From a virus: DNA of 22,646 nucleotides. Within the stretch, counting starts at the first letter, position 1, and the number at the start of each line of letters is the position of its first letter. Shown here piece after piece: positions 22,330-22,646 of this stretch. Position numbers and translations under genes: made by a program. The stretch spans positions 1 through 22,646 of IMG/VR virus record IMGVR_UViG_3300017775_000010; one strand, given 5' to 3'. Under the pieces are notes generated by a model. It was given only the letters and a program-made list of their open reading frames with translations. It had not been told where the DNA came from and made no database searches.

Positions 22330-22360
22330 TAATCATTTTTCCCCAATTCTAACAACTTCT
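22326..22360 (-). promoter_or_regulatory. Candidate promoter (AGAAGTT motif class) for the ATPase
   Basis: On the minus strand AGAAGTT (22360-22354) is followed after 20 bases by ATTATATT (22333-22326). TTGTTA overlaps the motif at a -35-like spacing of 18 from TATATT. The predicted start near 22320 gives a leader of about 47 bases with no ribosome site. Confidence 0.72.
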
Positions 22361-22369
22361 GACGTATAA

Positions 22370-22398
22370 GTTATTAACATTTAACAAGAGTTATTAAC
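22370..22398. repeat. Two copies of the GTTATTAAC palindrome
   Basis: GTTATTAAC occurs at 22370-22378 and 22390-22398, 20 bases apart, upstream of the ATPase promoter. A third copy lies at 18117-18125 upstream of the ligase-block promoter. Each is a 4+1+4 inverted repeat. Confidence 0.55.
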
Positions 22399-22441
22399 AT
22401 TTTGGTCATCATAGATCGTAGGTTTAATGGTTTATAAGACT

Positions 22442-22476
22442 AATATAATCAATTTACCGCAGGAAAAAAAATTTCT
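22442..22476 (-). promoter_or_regulatory. Candidate upstream promoter (AGAAGTT motif class)
   Basis: On the minus strand AGAAATT (22476-22470) is followed after 20 bases by ATTATATT (22449-22442). It shares TACCGCAGGAAAAAAAA (plus strand, 22455-22471) base for base with the promoter at 18063. It would read through the second promoter into the ATPase gene; only an 11-codon frame (22388-22423 region) lies between them. Confidence 0.6.
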
Positions 22477-22480
22477 CGTA

Positions 22481-22515
22481 TGACAATGTGTCAGGTTACG
22501 CGTGACAATGTGTCA
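22481..22515. promoter_or_regulatory. Pair of TGACA-N3-TGTCA operator-like sites
   Basis: TGACAATGTGTCA occurs at 22481-22493 and again at 22503-22515, identical, with centres 22 bases apart (two helical turns). They sit about 41 and 63 bases upstream of the centre of the -10 element at 22442-22449, a place suited to an activator or to cooperative dimers. Confidence 0.6.
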
Positions 22516-22556
22516 TATCGTTAAATCATAGTTCCATTGATTCTAGTTACGTATCT

Positions 22557-22646
22557 CTATACCATATATATGTATATACCATAATTATTTATTGTTTGCT
22601 TAGACACGTACTCTTGTTGTGTAGTACGACTGTAGCCATGGGATAA
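22557..22646 (-). CDS. Possible 3' end of a gene entering from the right
   Basis: The minus-strand frame is open from the right edge to a TAG at 22557-22559, giving 29 residues (LSHGYSRTTQQEYVSKQTIN and then NYGIYIYMV). It is the longest of the three frames there and has a mixed, protein-like composition, but it is too short to name or to be sure of. Confidence 0.35.
   Translation of the reverse strand, partial: LSHGYSRTTQQEYVSKQTINNYGIYIYMV

Noticed and set aside
1-22646. CRISPR arrays, insertion sequences, or integrase genes.
   Set aside because: I saw no regularly spaced repeats, no transposase or integrase motifs, and no terminal inverted repeats flanking a gene.

Overview
The window is about 22.6 kb of AT-rich DNA in which every convincing protein gene lies on the minus strand, tightly packed, with many 1 to 14 base overlaps (TAATG and ATGA junctions). 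It looks like a tailed phage of the T4-like myovirus group. The marks are a baseplate block (gp25-like, gp6-like with baseplate-J features, and a gp5-like hub protein without a visible lysozyme), a gp55-like late sigma factor, a T4-type ATP-dependent DNA ligase, a dCMP deaminase and a CobS/MoxR-type AAA+ ATPase like those of marine cyanophages. A circularly permuted (two-piece) tmRNA points to an alphaproteobacterial or picocyanobacterial host. With the low GC and the absence of photosynthesis genes, a SAR11-type (pelagimyophage) or cyanophage-like marine virus is my inference; nothing in the window proves the host.

Layout, in the direction of transcription (right to left). 22646-22274: a partial gene end and a complex upstream region with two promoters, paired palindromes and repeats. 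22273-21083: AAA+ ATPase. 21062-20912: a GC-richer, heavily base-paired gap that I read as an uncharacterised structured RNA. 20842-18130: a run of small genes, including dCMP deaminase, a MazG-like pyrophosphohydrolase and several 26-58 residue proteins, four of them with one membrane segment. 17998-15036: an unknown protein, a HAD 5'-nucleotidase-like protein, DNA ligase and a PD-(D/E)XK nuclease-like protein. 14975-13539: five small unknown genes. 13540-13325: the permuted tmRNA. 13300-10557: unknown proteins, a multi-pass membrane protein with a coiled coil, and a zinc-ribbon protein. 10555-8349: a ClpP-like protease, a 2OG-Fe(II) oxygenase, an HD-domain hydrolase and a small membrane protein. 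8348-7566: the late sigma factor. 7544-1: the baseplate and tail genes, running off the left end.

How it fits together: the right part holds nucleotide metabolism, DNA repair and host-interaction genes; the left part is the virion assembly block that the gp55-like sigma factor presumably switches on late. A promoter motif, AGAAGTT-N20-ATTATATT on the minus strand, recurs seven times with exactly the same spacing, usually just upstream of a gene, and looks like a phage promoter class. The tmRNA tag ends in AMAA, a ClpXP-type degron, and a ClpP-like protease is encoded about 3 kb downstream, so the phage may bring both the tagging RNA and a protease part of ribosome rescue.
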